DNA from: CAZART01 sp964487555
GTDB taxonomy: Bacteria > Bacteroidota > Rhodothermia > Rhodothermales > VXPQ01
Direction of reading: 5' to 3'
NCBI GenBank assembly: GCA_964487555.1
Contig: CAZART010000015.1
Location: forward strand, 1 to 62,183
DNA: 62,183 bases
Shown here in pieces: positions 1 to 6,590 of this stretch; position 1 is the first letter of the stretch, and each line of letters begins with the position of its first letter. The position numbers and the translations under genes were made by a program. The notes beneath the pieces were generated by a model that searched no databases, had not been told where the DNA came from, and saw only the letters and a list, made by a program, of their open reading frames with translations.

Positions 1-347
1 GGATCGCTCGAAACGGCGAATTGCTCGTCTCCGAGGCCTTCTTTGACGTATACGAAGACCCACTGGAGAGCCCCGTCGTCGTTCACCACAACGGCCTGGC
101 TCCGGGCCGGGTCGCTGCGAAGCTCCTGGCATTCGCGGTCGAGGTTCAGTTGTTGACGCTCAGGTGCCGTTCCTGTGAACGATATCGTTCCTTCCACGGT
201 CGCGGAACCGGTTGGTTCTTGTGATGCCGCGGCTGTTTCATTCGCTGCATCCGTTCCGCCGGAACCTTCATCTCCGCCACCGCCACAACCGGTCAACAGA
301 ACTGCAGATGACACTGCAAAGAGGAATAGAAGCTTAAGACTGCTCAT
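1..347 (-). CDS. Lipoprotein with carboxypeptidase-regulatory-like domain (3' end cut by window)
   Basis: Reading the minus strand from an ATG at 347 gives 115 open codons that run off the window edge. The N-terminus is a lipoprotein signal: a basic start, a hydrophobic stretch, then a lipobox ending LLTGC followed by glycines. A linker rich in Gly, Ala and Glu follows. After that comes a stretch of the type G-x-I-x-F-x-G-x-x-P, an isolated Cys, and a V-V-V-N-D-D-G-x-L-x-W-V-F-V-Y-V-K motif. This pattern is typical of the plastocyanin-associated or carboxypeptidase-regulatory-like periplasmic proteins often found near cytochromes. The protein probably sits on the outer face of a membrane. Its function is unknown, and the missing C-terminus could carry a copper site. 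Codon use matches the neighbours. Confidence 0.75.
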   Translation of the reverse strand, partial: MSSLKLLFLFAVSSAVLLTGCGGGGDEGSGGTDAANETAAASQEPTGSATVEGTISFTGTAPERQQLNLDRECQELRSDPARSQAVVVNDDGALQWVFVYVKEGLGDEQFAVSSD

Positions 348-627
348 GAGGTACGCACGTAGCTGGTGAATGACTGATCATCTATAGCATCCGGACGCGT
401 CCGGAACTGCGCACTACTATGGGTCGACGAAGCTTTGGAGCCCCTGTCGGGGCAGTTCCAAGCGCCCTCTGTGATTATCGAAAATATAGGAATAATTCAA
501 GACCGGGTGGGAAGGGAATCAAGGGCCGCCGCCGGTTTCATATTCGATCCTCCATCCTGTATTTTCCATTCGTCTGCGTTCTTCATTATTTGTCCCTCTC
601 TGCAGCTTAAGCAAAGGTGATTACCCG
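348..627. promoter_or_regulatory. Divergent intergenic region
   Basis: This 280-base spacer separates the minus-strand lipoprotein from the plus-strand 119-residue gene, so it should hold two divergent promoters. I see no convincing coding frame. The part at 545-590 is a low-complexity stretch (on the minus strand it reads GAAGAACGCAGACGAATGG and continues). It belongs to the recurring spacer family described in the findings. No clear -35/-10 pair could be assigned. Confidence 0.4.
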
Positions 628-987
628 ATGGAATGGCTCTGGCCTCTTTTCGAGCCGTACATCCGCAAGACGTTTGCACGTCGGGGGATCGAACACCCCG
701 ACGAGGATGACCTGCAGCAAGCCTTTGTACGGACCGTGGGCGCGTGTACGGTCACGATTCTCGTGCAGGAGCCGTGGCGTGGATCCGTGCGTTTCAAGGG
801 ATTAGCACGGCACGAGGCGGCCGACTGCTTTGATCTGTTGAACGACCCGAAAGGCTATCTTGCCCAGCGTTTCGGCGGCGGAAAATTCAAACTCAACTTC
901 CACGAGGGCTGGAATTTTGTTGCCACTCAGAATTTTAAGCCGGAGGGTGAGGAGCTGTGGCGGGAGATGCCGCGAATCGATTTCTGA
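628..987 (+). CDS. Hypothetical protein, 119 residues
   Basis: The frame starts with ATG eight bases after a good ribosome binding site (AAAGGTGAT) and ends with TGA. The product is soluble, without a signal peptide or membrane segment, and rich in aromatic residues (several Trp and Phe). The N-terminal third is helical and charged. The C-terminal part has a Gly-rich turn followed by alternating hydrophobic residues that look like beta strands. I recognise no family. Codon use is like that of the neighbours, which supports a real gene. It lies convergent to the four-helix membrane protein just downstream, with only nine bases between them, and may belong with the edge of the bd-like locus. 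Confidence 0.6.
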   Translation: MEWLWPLFEPYIRKTFARRGIEHPDEDDLQQAFVRTVGACTVTILVQEPWRGSVRFKGLARHEAADCFDLLNDPKGYLAQRFGGGKFKLNFHEGWNFVATQNFKPEGEELWREMPRIDF

Positions 988-996
988 CCGTCCCGC

Positions 997-1428
997 TCAT
1001 AGGTCCCAGCCCGCCCGAACCAATAGGTAACATTCGATGCCGGCTACGGTGAGGAAGACGACGGCACCATATAAGATCGGCAGGTCGCTACCCCATGGCA
1101 TCTCGATAAGGCGACTGCCTCCATCGAAAATAATCCGAAGCAGACCGAGGACCCGGACGGCCACGAGGACGGCCAGGATGCGCGTTACCCATTTCATCTC
1201 CTTCCAGATCAAGGCCGGAAAAATCAGAACCATCGCCGCGCCGACGCCAAACCAGATCCAGCCGCCTTGCGGTCCTTCCTCGCGGGTTGACAGATAGATG
1301 GCGCCGGCGAGATAGATCAGTCCGTAGACAAAGTAGCCGACGGCCGCCTGACGGTACTTCGTCGTACCCGCGGCTGCTTCCGGATTGAGACGTCGTGACG
1401 CGGCCGGAGCATCCCTATCTTGCATCAT
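997..1428 (-). CDS. Small integral membrane protein, four predicted helices
   Basis: The product has 143 residues: about 28 hydrophilic residues at the N-terminus, then four hydrophobic segments at roughly 30-47, 57-75, 80-98 and 117-138, joined by short loops. No cofactor motif is evident, and the only Cys is near the C-terminus. It could be a membrane assembly or accessory factor, but nothing in the sequence proves this. It lies on the same strand as the bd-like oxidase genes, separated from them by a single plus-strand gene. Its start is 22 bases from the divergent start of that gene, so the two would share a very compact promoter region. Confidence 0.65.
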   Translation of the reverse strand: MMQDRDAPAASRRLNPEAAAGTTKYRQAAVGYFVYGLIYLAGAIYLSTREEGPQGGWIWFGVGAAMVLIFPALIWKEMKWVTRILAVLVAVRVLGLLRIIFDGGSRLIEMPWGSDLPILYGAVVFLTVAGIECYLLVRAGWDL

Positions 1429-1450
1429 CGTGTGACTCTTTTTAGAAACG

Positions 1451-1963
1451 ATGGAACGAAACGTATCTAACCGAGCCGACTATCGTGAGCGCGTAGCCAC
1501 CTTTCTTACGTTGGTGGCGTCGGACGCTGCGCGCGAGACGCTCGGCCGTTGGATCGATCAGGACCGCCTGGCCTTCGAACTCTGCCGAATTTGGTTCGAT
1601 GACATCTATCTACCGAGCCGGCGGTACTTCGACGCTCTTAAGGGGGACTATTCGGAGGCAGCGGCCGAGCACTTCCGCTCCGCCTTCTCCAACGAAGAGC
1701 TCGCGGGCCTGGAACGTTTTACGCGATTTCTCGAGCTGCGCCTGGAGATGCTCTCCAGCGAGTCCCGGTCCTCGCGACGAATTCCAAACAGCGATGCATG
1801 GCAAAGTCTCGTCCGCCACGCCTTCTATCTCCTTGACGATCTCGAGCCTGATGCCGAATACCGCCGCGCTCGGCTTTCGGAGAACGTGGCGGACCTTGGC
1901 CGCTCCGGAACGCTTGACATCGAGGGTCTTCTGGCTGCCGCGCTTACACTCCGCGAAGGCTAA
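1451..1963 (+). CDS. Hypothetical all-helical protein, 170 residues
   Basis: The ATG start lies 22 bases from the divergent membrane protein gene. The product is soluble, acidic and almost entirely alpha-helical in appearance, with amphipathic stretches rich in Glu, Arg and Leu and several Trp, Phe and Tyr residues in the first third. It has a single Cys and no recognisable motif. The overall look, an all-helical protein of about 170-200 residues beside a redox complex, recalls the TorD/DmsD-type assembly chaperones, but I see no diagnostic motif and do not assign it. Its last 20 bases overlap the convergent CopD-like gene. It is the only plus-strand gene inside an otherwise minus-strand cluster. 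Confidence 0.65.
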   Translation: MERNVSNRADYRERVATFLTLVASDAARETLGRWIDQDRLAFELCRIWFDDIYLPSRRYFDALKGDYSEAAAEHFRSAFSNEELAGLERFTRFLELRLEMLSSESRSSRRIPNSDAWQSLVRHAFYLLDDLEPDAEYRRARLSENVADLGRSGTLDIEGLLAAALTLREG

Positions 1964-2378
1964 GGCCCAGGTAGATGACGACGGCCGCCATGAGCCCATT
2001 CGCGACAGCCGACCACGTGGCGGCACGTGAGGACTCCGTTGCCTCCGGCACGAGGCGATAGCTGTACCACATTTGATTCGCTATGATCGCGACAAAAAGC
2101 GAGAGCTTTACTCCGACCAACGTCAGGTAGTCCGCTGAAAACTGAAAGCGGGACATCGCTCCGACGATAATGAGGTTGAAGATCCCGGTCAATAGGACTA
2201 CCAGGATGAGCTCGCGACTGAGCCGCTGGAATCGCCGCACGAGGGCTGCAACGGCATCATGGCCTGCGGCTCGGCGAACGACGGGCGTCGCGACAAAAGG
2301 AACCGTTACCATCCCGCCGATCCACACGATGATCGCGGCGAGATGCATCCAGAGAATAAATGTTCGGACGGTCAGCAC
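1944..2378 (-). CDS. CopD-like four-helix membrane protein
   Basis: The product has 144 residues and four hydrophobic segments, near 7-27, 52-74, 83-103 and 122-141. The first helix carries a W-M-H-L-x-x-x-I-V-W-I-G-G-M pattern, with His at position 12. This is typical of CopD/DUF2269-like membrane proteins that are thought to bind heme or copper. The GTG start lies two bases after the stop of the zinc ribbon-PCP_red gene, so the two are almost certainly cotranscribed. A heme- or copper-handling role in the bd-like locus is inferred from the family look and the neighbours. The 3' end overlaps the convergent helical-protein gene by 20 bases. Confidence 0.7.
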   Translation of the reverse strand: MLTVRTFILWMHLAAIIVWIGGMVTVPFVATPVVRRAAGHDAVAALVRRFQRLSRELILVVLLTGIFNLIIVGAMSRFQFSADYLTLVGVKLSLFVAIIANQMWYSYRLVPEATESSRAATWSAVANGLMAAVVIYLGLSLRGV

Positions 2379-2380
2379 CT

Positions 2381-2941
2381 TTACATCCCGAATTGGCCGC
2401 GCACGTCGTCCAGCACGGTTTCGGTGACCTCATCGAGGCCACTGGCTTTCGCGGCGTCTTCGACGCCTTTCATTACCATTCGGCGGGCGAATTCGGGAAT
2501 CTTCTCCATGCGAAGCCGGGCACCCTCAGTCCAGCGCAGGGGTTCTTTTTGCGCGAAAGCCTCGTTCACCATTCCCGTGAAGGGACACTTTGATGCTTCT
2601 TCGACAGGGTCGTCCGAGTCGGGGTGCGACGCCGGGACCTCACCGGGCGAACCGGCCTGGGACCGCGGCGGGCCGGAGTCCGACGTTGCTGAGGGCGCGC
2701 CGTCGTAGCGGGAGCCTAGCAGCGAGCCGCGGACCATCTGCATGGGTTCGGACATCGCTGTACGTCCGCCGATCTTGACGCCGAGCGACCGCACGACCTG
2801 CGTTTCCATCGTATTCGTTAGCATGGCCGTTTTCCGCTCGCATGACGGGCAGACGAAAATGACCGTCATAGAGCCGCGATCGGGACCGCTGGTTCCCTCC
2901 AGCCGCATCGCTTCATCACATTCGACGCAAAGAAATTTCAT
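2381..2941 (-). CDS. Zinc-ribbon protein with C-terminal PCP_red domain
   Basis: The product has 186 residues. An N-terminal zinc ribbon is formed by Cys5-x2-Cys8 and Cys31-x2-Cys34. A low-complexity linker rich in Ser, Pro and Gly spans about 78-115 and is followed by a C-P-F-T-G-M motif (Cys119). A PCP_red module fills about 135-182: W-T-x-x-A at 137-141, then I-P-x-F-A-R-R, and a closing V-T-x-x-V-L-x-x-V. This module is known mainly from the C-terminus of ChlB/BchB, yet no other part of that enzyme is present. The ATG start follows the Mrp-type ATPase gene in the same run. A metallo-scaffold or adaptor role in oxidase maturation is plausible but is inference. Confidence 0.75.
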   Translation of the reverse strand: MKFLCVECDEAMRLEGTSGPDRGSMTVIFVCPSCERKTAMLTNTMETQVVRSLGVKIGGRTAMSEPMQMVRGSLLGSRYDGAPSATSDSGPPRSQAGSPGEVPASHPDSDDPVEEASKCPFTGMVNEAFAQKEPLRWTEGARLRMEKIPEFARRMVMKGVEDAAKASGLDEVTETVLDDVRGQFGM

Positions 2942-3006
2942 AGTAGTTGCAAAGGGTTTCGGATGTGCGGCGGTTTGAGGGCCGGGAATTTCGAATGATG
3001 ATCGGT

Positions 3007-3897
3007 TCAGTGATCGAGCAGTACCACCAGTCGGTCAGCGAGGGTACGAATAAACGACGCAGCCGGCCGATCGGGATGCTCCGTTACGTAGAATCGGCCT
3101 TGATCCGCGCAAATGCCAATGAGAGGATCGAATGGAATAGACCCGAGAATAGGCGTATCCAGATCCGCGGAAAGCCGCTCGACGTCCCCCGCCGTAAACA
3201 GTTCATCGAACTGCCCGCACGTGGGGCACACGTATCCTGACATGTTTTCGATGATTCCGAGAATCCGCGTCTCGAGGAGCTCACGTGCCATCCGTATCGA
3301 GCGTCCGACAACGCCGAGAGAGACGGCCGACGGCATCGTTATGACGACGGCTCCCGAGAGGGTCGGAAGCACATCCACCAGGTTTGGAAGCCGGTCGGAA
3401 CCGGGCGGGAGGTCGACGAGCAGGTAATCCAGCTCCCCCCAGACCGTATCGGCAATGAATTCGCGGAGTGCCCCGGCTTCCATCAAGCCACGCCAGGCAT
3501 AGCCCTCCTTCTGAGTGGGGGCGTCCCACAGCACGGGTGCGGTATCGGTCTCCAGGAAGAGATCCATCGACATCACCTTAACCGGCCCTGAACGTGCGAC
3601 AGGCGCTTCGATACCGCCGGCACCGTATTGGAGCGGCAGGCCGTGGACACCGGTCATGCGGCCGATGGTGGGGCCGTTGATATCCCCGTCAACGATACCG
3701 ACGGCATGGCCGTCGCGTGCGAGCGACGCCGCCAGATTAACAGTGAGCGTGCTCTTACCAACGCCGCCCTTTCCGCTCATCACGGCCATCACGTGGCGTA
3801 CGCCGGCCAGGCGCTCCCGCGTGCGCTGCGCAAGCTCCTCAACCTGCTCGATGACGTTCGAGCCGCCGTCTGTGGCGATATCGTGATAGCCTTTCAT
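3007..3897 (-). CDS. Mrp/NBP35-family P-loop ATPase (Fe-S cluster carrier)
   Basis: The protein has a deviant Walker A, S-G-K-G-G-V-G-K-S, near the N-terminus, a D-x-D-x-x-G-P-T/S switch segment (DGDINGPT), and a Y-L-L-V-D-L-P-P-G Walker B region. A C-P-T-C pair sits in the Mrp/ApbC hallmark N-M-S-G-Y-x-C-P-x-C-G. Proteins of this family bind and deliver [4Fe-4S] clusters in the cytosol. The region before the P-loop is short and lacks the DUF59 domain common in bacterial Mrp. I prefer the ATG at 3897 because it has purine-rich sequence before it; a GTG three codons upstream (3906) is possible. Lying between PCP_red genes and near a radical SAM and a ferredoxin, it is probably a dedicated cluster-loading ATPase for this locus. 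Confidence 0.85.
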   Translation of the reverse strand: MKGYHDIATDGGSNVIEQVEELAQRTRERLAGVRHVMAVMSGKGGVGKSTLTVNLAASLARDGHAVGIVDGDINGPTIGRMTGVHGLPLQYGAGGIEAPVARSGPVKVMSMDLFLETDTAPVLWDAPTQKEGYAWRGLMEAGALREFIADTVWGELDYLLVDLPPGSDRLPNLVDVLPTLSGAVVITMPSAVSLGVVGRSIRMARELLETRILGIIENMSGYVCPTCGQFDELFTAGDVERLSADLDTPILGSIPFDPLIGICADQGRFYVTEHPDRPAASFIRTLADRLVVLLDH

Positions 3898-3912
3898 GGC
3901 TTCCACCGCGTT

Positions 3913-5841
3913 CTAATCCGTACGCTGAGCTTTGATGGCTTCTTCCATCGCCTTGCGGGCATCGGCGATGCCGGCTTCGGCCACATCGAGGGTGATGATG
4001 GACGTTTCCCTTCTTCTACCGGCGTCCTCAATGCGATCCTTCGTTTTCTCGCGCATGAAGCCTTCCGGTACTCGCTCGAGACGGGCCACCGCATCGGCCG
4101 TCCAAGAGAAATCACCGTCCGCGGTCAATTCTTGTCCGGCCGTTTTCGAACCGACGTCACGGGATGCGCCGTCGCCGGTTTCCGGCTTGAGGCGGCCTCG
4201 TGCGGAGAGATGCTTCGTATCGTCGAGGAGGTCGGCGACCGTATGCATAACCATGTCTTGCGTGATTGCGTCCAGACCCTTCACGCGGGCACCTTTCTCG
4301 ATCTGAGCTCTGGCGCGTCGACGCTGGTAGCCGTCTTCGACCTTCCGCAGAAGGTCTCGAGCATCAGCCGTCCACTTGAGTTTCTTCTTGTCGAAGGTTT
4401 CGGACTCCTCGATCCCGCCTTCGAGTGAGGCAAGCTGTGCGATCGCCTCTTTGTCGAGCTTCTGGAAGACTTCGGGACCGGCGCCGCAGACGGCACATAC
4501 GGCCGGCTCAAATCCGCGCGCCGCGTAGCCGCAGTTGCTGCAGATGAAGGTTGTCGTGTCCGACGTCGCGATCGTCTCCTTGGCGACGTTAGCCGCTATA
4601 ATGCCCATCGACTTCATGGCCGATTCCGGGAGAATGGTCGCCATAGCGCTCTCGACCACCTTCGACGTAATTACGGAGTGGCCGCGTTCCATCGCCCAGC
4701 GGTGAATCGTCGTGCGCGCGATGCCGCGGGCGAAATCGGGAGCAGTGTTTACGAGCGCAGTCGCCTCTTCCGTCCACAGCATCGACTCCTCCGCTTGTAC
4801 GTCGAGAGGGGGCGTGTATCGCCGGCTCGATAGGAGCACGTTGCATGGTGCGAGGCGGAGCAGATTTTCAGTATTGCTGCCGATATCCATGTCCTCGTCG
4901 CTGTGAACGCCGATCCGGCCGACTACGAGGAGCCACGGCTTTTCGCGCCGGGCATACTGGAGGATCTTGTCGAAGGCTTTGCCGTCGAGAAGCGTGATCT
5001 TGAGGTCGATGCCTTCGTCGGCCGCGATGCGACGCGCCACCTCGAGGTGGGACTGGTAGATTTTAGCCAGACCTGTGTCGATCACCTCCTCGTGGAGCTG
5101 CTCCTGCTCCTTGAAGCGGAAGACCTTGGAGGCTTTTTCGGTGAGCACGTTCACGATGCTGTTGAACATCGCATAGTGCAGGTAGGGATCGTACACCGAG
5201 ACGGCTTCGACCCGCTTGCCGAGGAGGCGGGCTAGCTCGAGGGCTGTTTTCAGCCCGGCGAACGATTCGGGACTGCCGTCCACACCGACGAGGATATGCC
5301 CGTGCTCTTCGTCACCGATCTCACCTTCGCCCAACTGCCGCTCGAAGGCCTCGGTGCTCTTGACCACGAGCGTATCGGTGCGCACGCGGCGGACGACGCG
5401 GGAACAGACACTGCCGAGAACGCTATCGCGAACGGCGCCGAGTCCAAGTGCGCCAATTACGACCAGATCGTAGTCGCTTTCTTCAACATCCTTTACGATG
5501 ATCTTCCAGTTCTTGCCGTCATACATCTTCGGCTCGAACGGGAGCTGCTCCTCCGCGCAACGCTTCTGCATCACGGTCAGGTACGAATCGGAAATCAGCT
5601 CGAGGCCCATCGTGATGAGCGTATCATGGACTTTGCGCTGTTTCTCCATCTCCTCCTCGACGAGATATTCCTCGGGGAGGGTGAATTCCATCTGCTTGAA
5701 TCTGTAATCGTGCATGCGCGCCGCATAGGCGTGGCTGCCGACGAGGCTTGCATCCAGCCGCTTCGCAAGATTCACGGCCGTGTCGATGCAAGCCATCGAG
5801 TGGTCCGAATTGTCGACGGGGACGAATATTTTATTATACAT
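3913..5841 (-). CDS. UspA-UspA-zinc ribbon protein with three PCP_red modules
   Basis: This is a 642-residue multidomain soluble protein. Two tandem universal-stress-protein folds lie at about 1-162 and 181-340. The second ends in a V-G-R-I-G-V-H-x8-G-S-N-x-E-N-L-L type nucleotide-binding loop. PCP_red module 1 is at 354-402, with W-T-x-x-A at 356-360. A zinc ribbon follows, with Cys434, Cys437, Cys449 and Cys452. PCP_red modules 2 and 3 lie at 488-535 and 578-625, each again opening with K/F-x-W-T-A-D-A. I know of no characterised protein with this architecture. It lies in the bd-like oxidase run, downstream of the ferredoxin and upstream of the Mrp ATPase. A nucleotide-sensing scaffold for cofactor assembly is a reasonable hypothesis. 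Confidence 0.8.
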   Translation of the reverse strand: MYNKIFVPVDNSDHSMACIDTAVNLAKRLDASLVGSHAYAARMHDYRFKQMEFTLPEEYLVEEEMEKQRKVHDTLITMGLELISDSYLTVMQKRCAEEQLPFEPKMYDGKNWKIIVKDVEESDYDLVVIGALGLGAVRDSVLGSVCSRVVRRVRTDTLVVKSTEAFERQLGEGEIGDEEHGHILVGVDGSPESFAGLKTALELARLLGKRVEAVSVYDPYLHYAMFNSIVNVLTEKASKVFRFKEQEQLHEEVIDTGLAKIYQSHLEVARRIAADEGIDLKITLLDGKAFDKILQYARREKPWLLVVGRIGVHSDEDMDIGSNTENLLRLAPCNVLLSSRRYTPPLDVQAEESMLWTEEATALVNTAPDFARGIARTTIHRWAMERGHSVITSKVVESAMATILPESAMKSMGIIAANVAKETIATSDTTTFICSNCGYAARGFEPAVCAVCGAGPEVFQKLDKEAIAQLASLEGGIEESETFDKKKLKWTADARDLLRKVEDGYQRRRARAQIEKGARVKGLDAITQDMVMHTVADLLDDTKHLSARGRLKPETGDGASRDVGSKTAGQELTADGDFSWTADAVARLERVPEGFMREKTKDRIEDAGRRRETSIITLDVAEAGIADARKAMEEAIKAQRTD

Positions 5842-5854
5842 CGGCGGCGTGCGG

Positions 5855-5900
5855 GACGTGTTGACGTAGGAACGTAGGGACGAGGGACGTAGGGACGTTG
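5855..5900. repeat. Short imperfect tandem repeat in the spacer upstream of the UspA-PCP_red gene
   Basis: The spacer between the helical-protein gene and the UspA-PCP_red gene is built from imperfect repeats of ACGTAGGGACG. The unit appears twice exactly or nearly so, with a related GACGTAGGAACG copy beside it. It looks like the other low-complexity spacers in this window. No regulatory role can be assigned. Confidence 0.6.
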
Positions 5901-5906
5901 TAGCGG

Positions 5907-6308
5907 CTAGTAGATCAATTCAAGGCGGTTGTGGATATAGGTGAGCCGGTGGGCTATGTAGCGGAGGATTTCGGTGTCGGGAAGGCTGCAGAGCGCGACG
6001 GCGGTGGAGAGTCCGAGAAGAGACTGCTCGAGATATTTTATGCGAACGGACACGGTTTCCTTTTCTGACGCTTCGATGCCATCCACGAAGATGCGGAGCG
6101 CATAGCGCACGCCGACGAGCGCGTTGTAGACGTCGCTGCCGATGTCGCAGTCGCTGATGAGGCGCTCCAGGCGTCCGATCTCGAGTCCGACGACCGTCGG
6201 CACCATGCGCCGAAATTCCGGCCATCCAACGAAATCGATCTCGTTCCATTCGAGGTGAGAATCGCCCAGACGGGCGGCCTTCGATATGAGGGTTTCCTGT
6301 TCATCCAT
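5907..6308 (-). CDS. Hypothetical helical protein, about 133 residues
   Basis: The product is soluble, acidic at the N-terminus and predominantly helical. It contains a long heptad-like segment (L-E-I-G-R-L-E-R-L-I-S-D) and a second pair of amphipathic helices near the C-terminus that ends R-L-E-L-I-Y. There is one Cys in a short A-L-C-S-L-P segment, and no known motif is visible. I chose the ATG at 6308 because it starts the conserved-looking acidic part. A GTG at 6329, directly adjacent to the ferredoxin stop, would add seven residues. The tight spacing to the ferredoxin gene indicates cotranscription. It could be an electron-transfer or assembly partner, but nothing in the sequence fixes this. 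Confidence 0.65.
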   Translation of the reverse strand: MDEQETLISKAARLGDSHLEWNEIDFVGWPEFRRMVPTVVGLEIGRLERLISDCDIGSDVYNALVGVRYALRIFVDGIEASEKETVSVRIKYLEQSLLGLSTAVALCSLPDTEILRYIAHRLTYIHNRLELIY

Positions 6309-6329
6309 GATATATGGTCTCGAGATCAC

Positions 6330-6548
6330 TCAAATGGGGGTCGGAGATGATGCGCCGTCGCCCTCGGCACCGGGATTCTCAGGTATGAGGACGATGGCAT
6401 TTTCGGGGCATTCGACCAGACACTCTTCGAAATCGCAGCACGTGTCGTTGATCACGTAGACGGGATCCCCCGGCTCGATCGCACTGATCGGACAGACGTC
6501 GACGCAGAGATCGCAGGTCGTACACGCGTTCGTGATCTGGTAAGGCAT
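6330..6548 (-). CDS. Small 2[4Fe-4S] ferredoxin
   Basis: The product has 72 residues. The first cluster motif is regular: Cys9-x2-Cys12-x2-Cys15-x3-Cys19-Pro. The second has an adjacent Cys37-Cys38 pair, then Cys43-x3-Cys47-Pro. That second site resembles the YfhL/Allochromatium-type ferredoxins, which have an expanded spacing, but the spacing here is shorter than usual. An acidic, Pro- and Ser-rich tail follows. The gene lies directly downstream of the radical SAM gene, so the obvious inferred role is electron donor to that enzyme, which needs reduced [4Fe-4S] for S-adenosylmethionine cleavage. It could also serve the Mrp ATPase or the PCP_red proteins. Confidence 0.9.
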   Translation of the reverse strand: MPYQITNACTTCDLCVDVCPISAIEPGDPVYVINDTCCDFEECLVECPENAIVLIPENPGAEGDGASSPTPI

Positions 6549-6590
6549 GACTGCAGTTGTACGTGAGCGTCTTAGTTCTTACGGCCGTTT

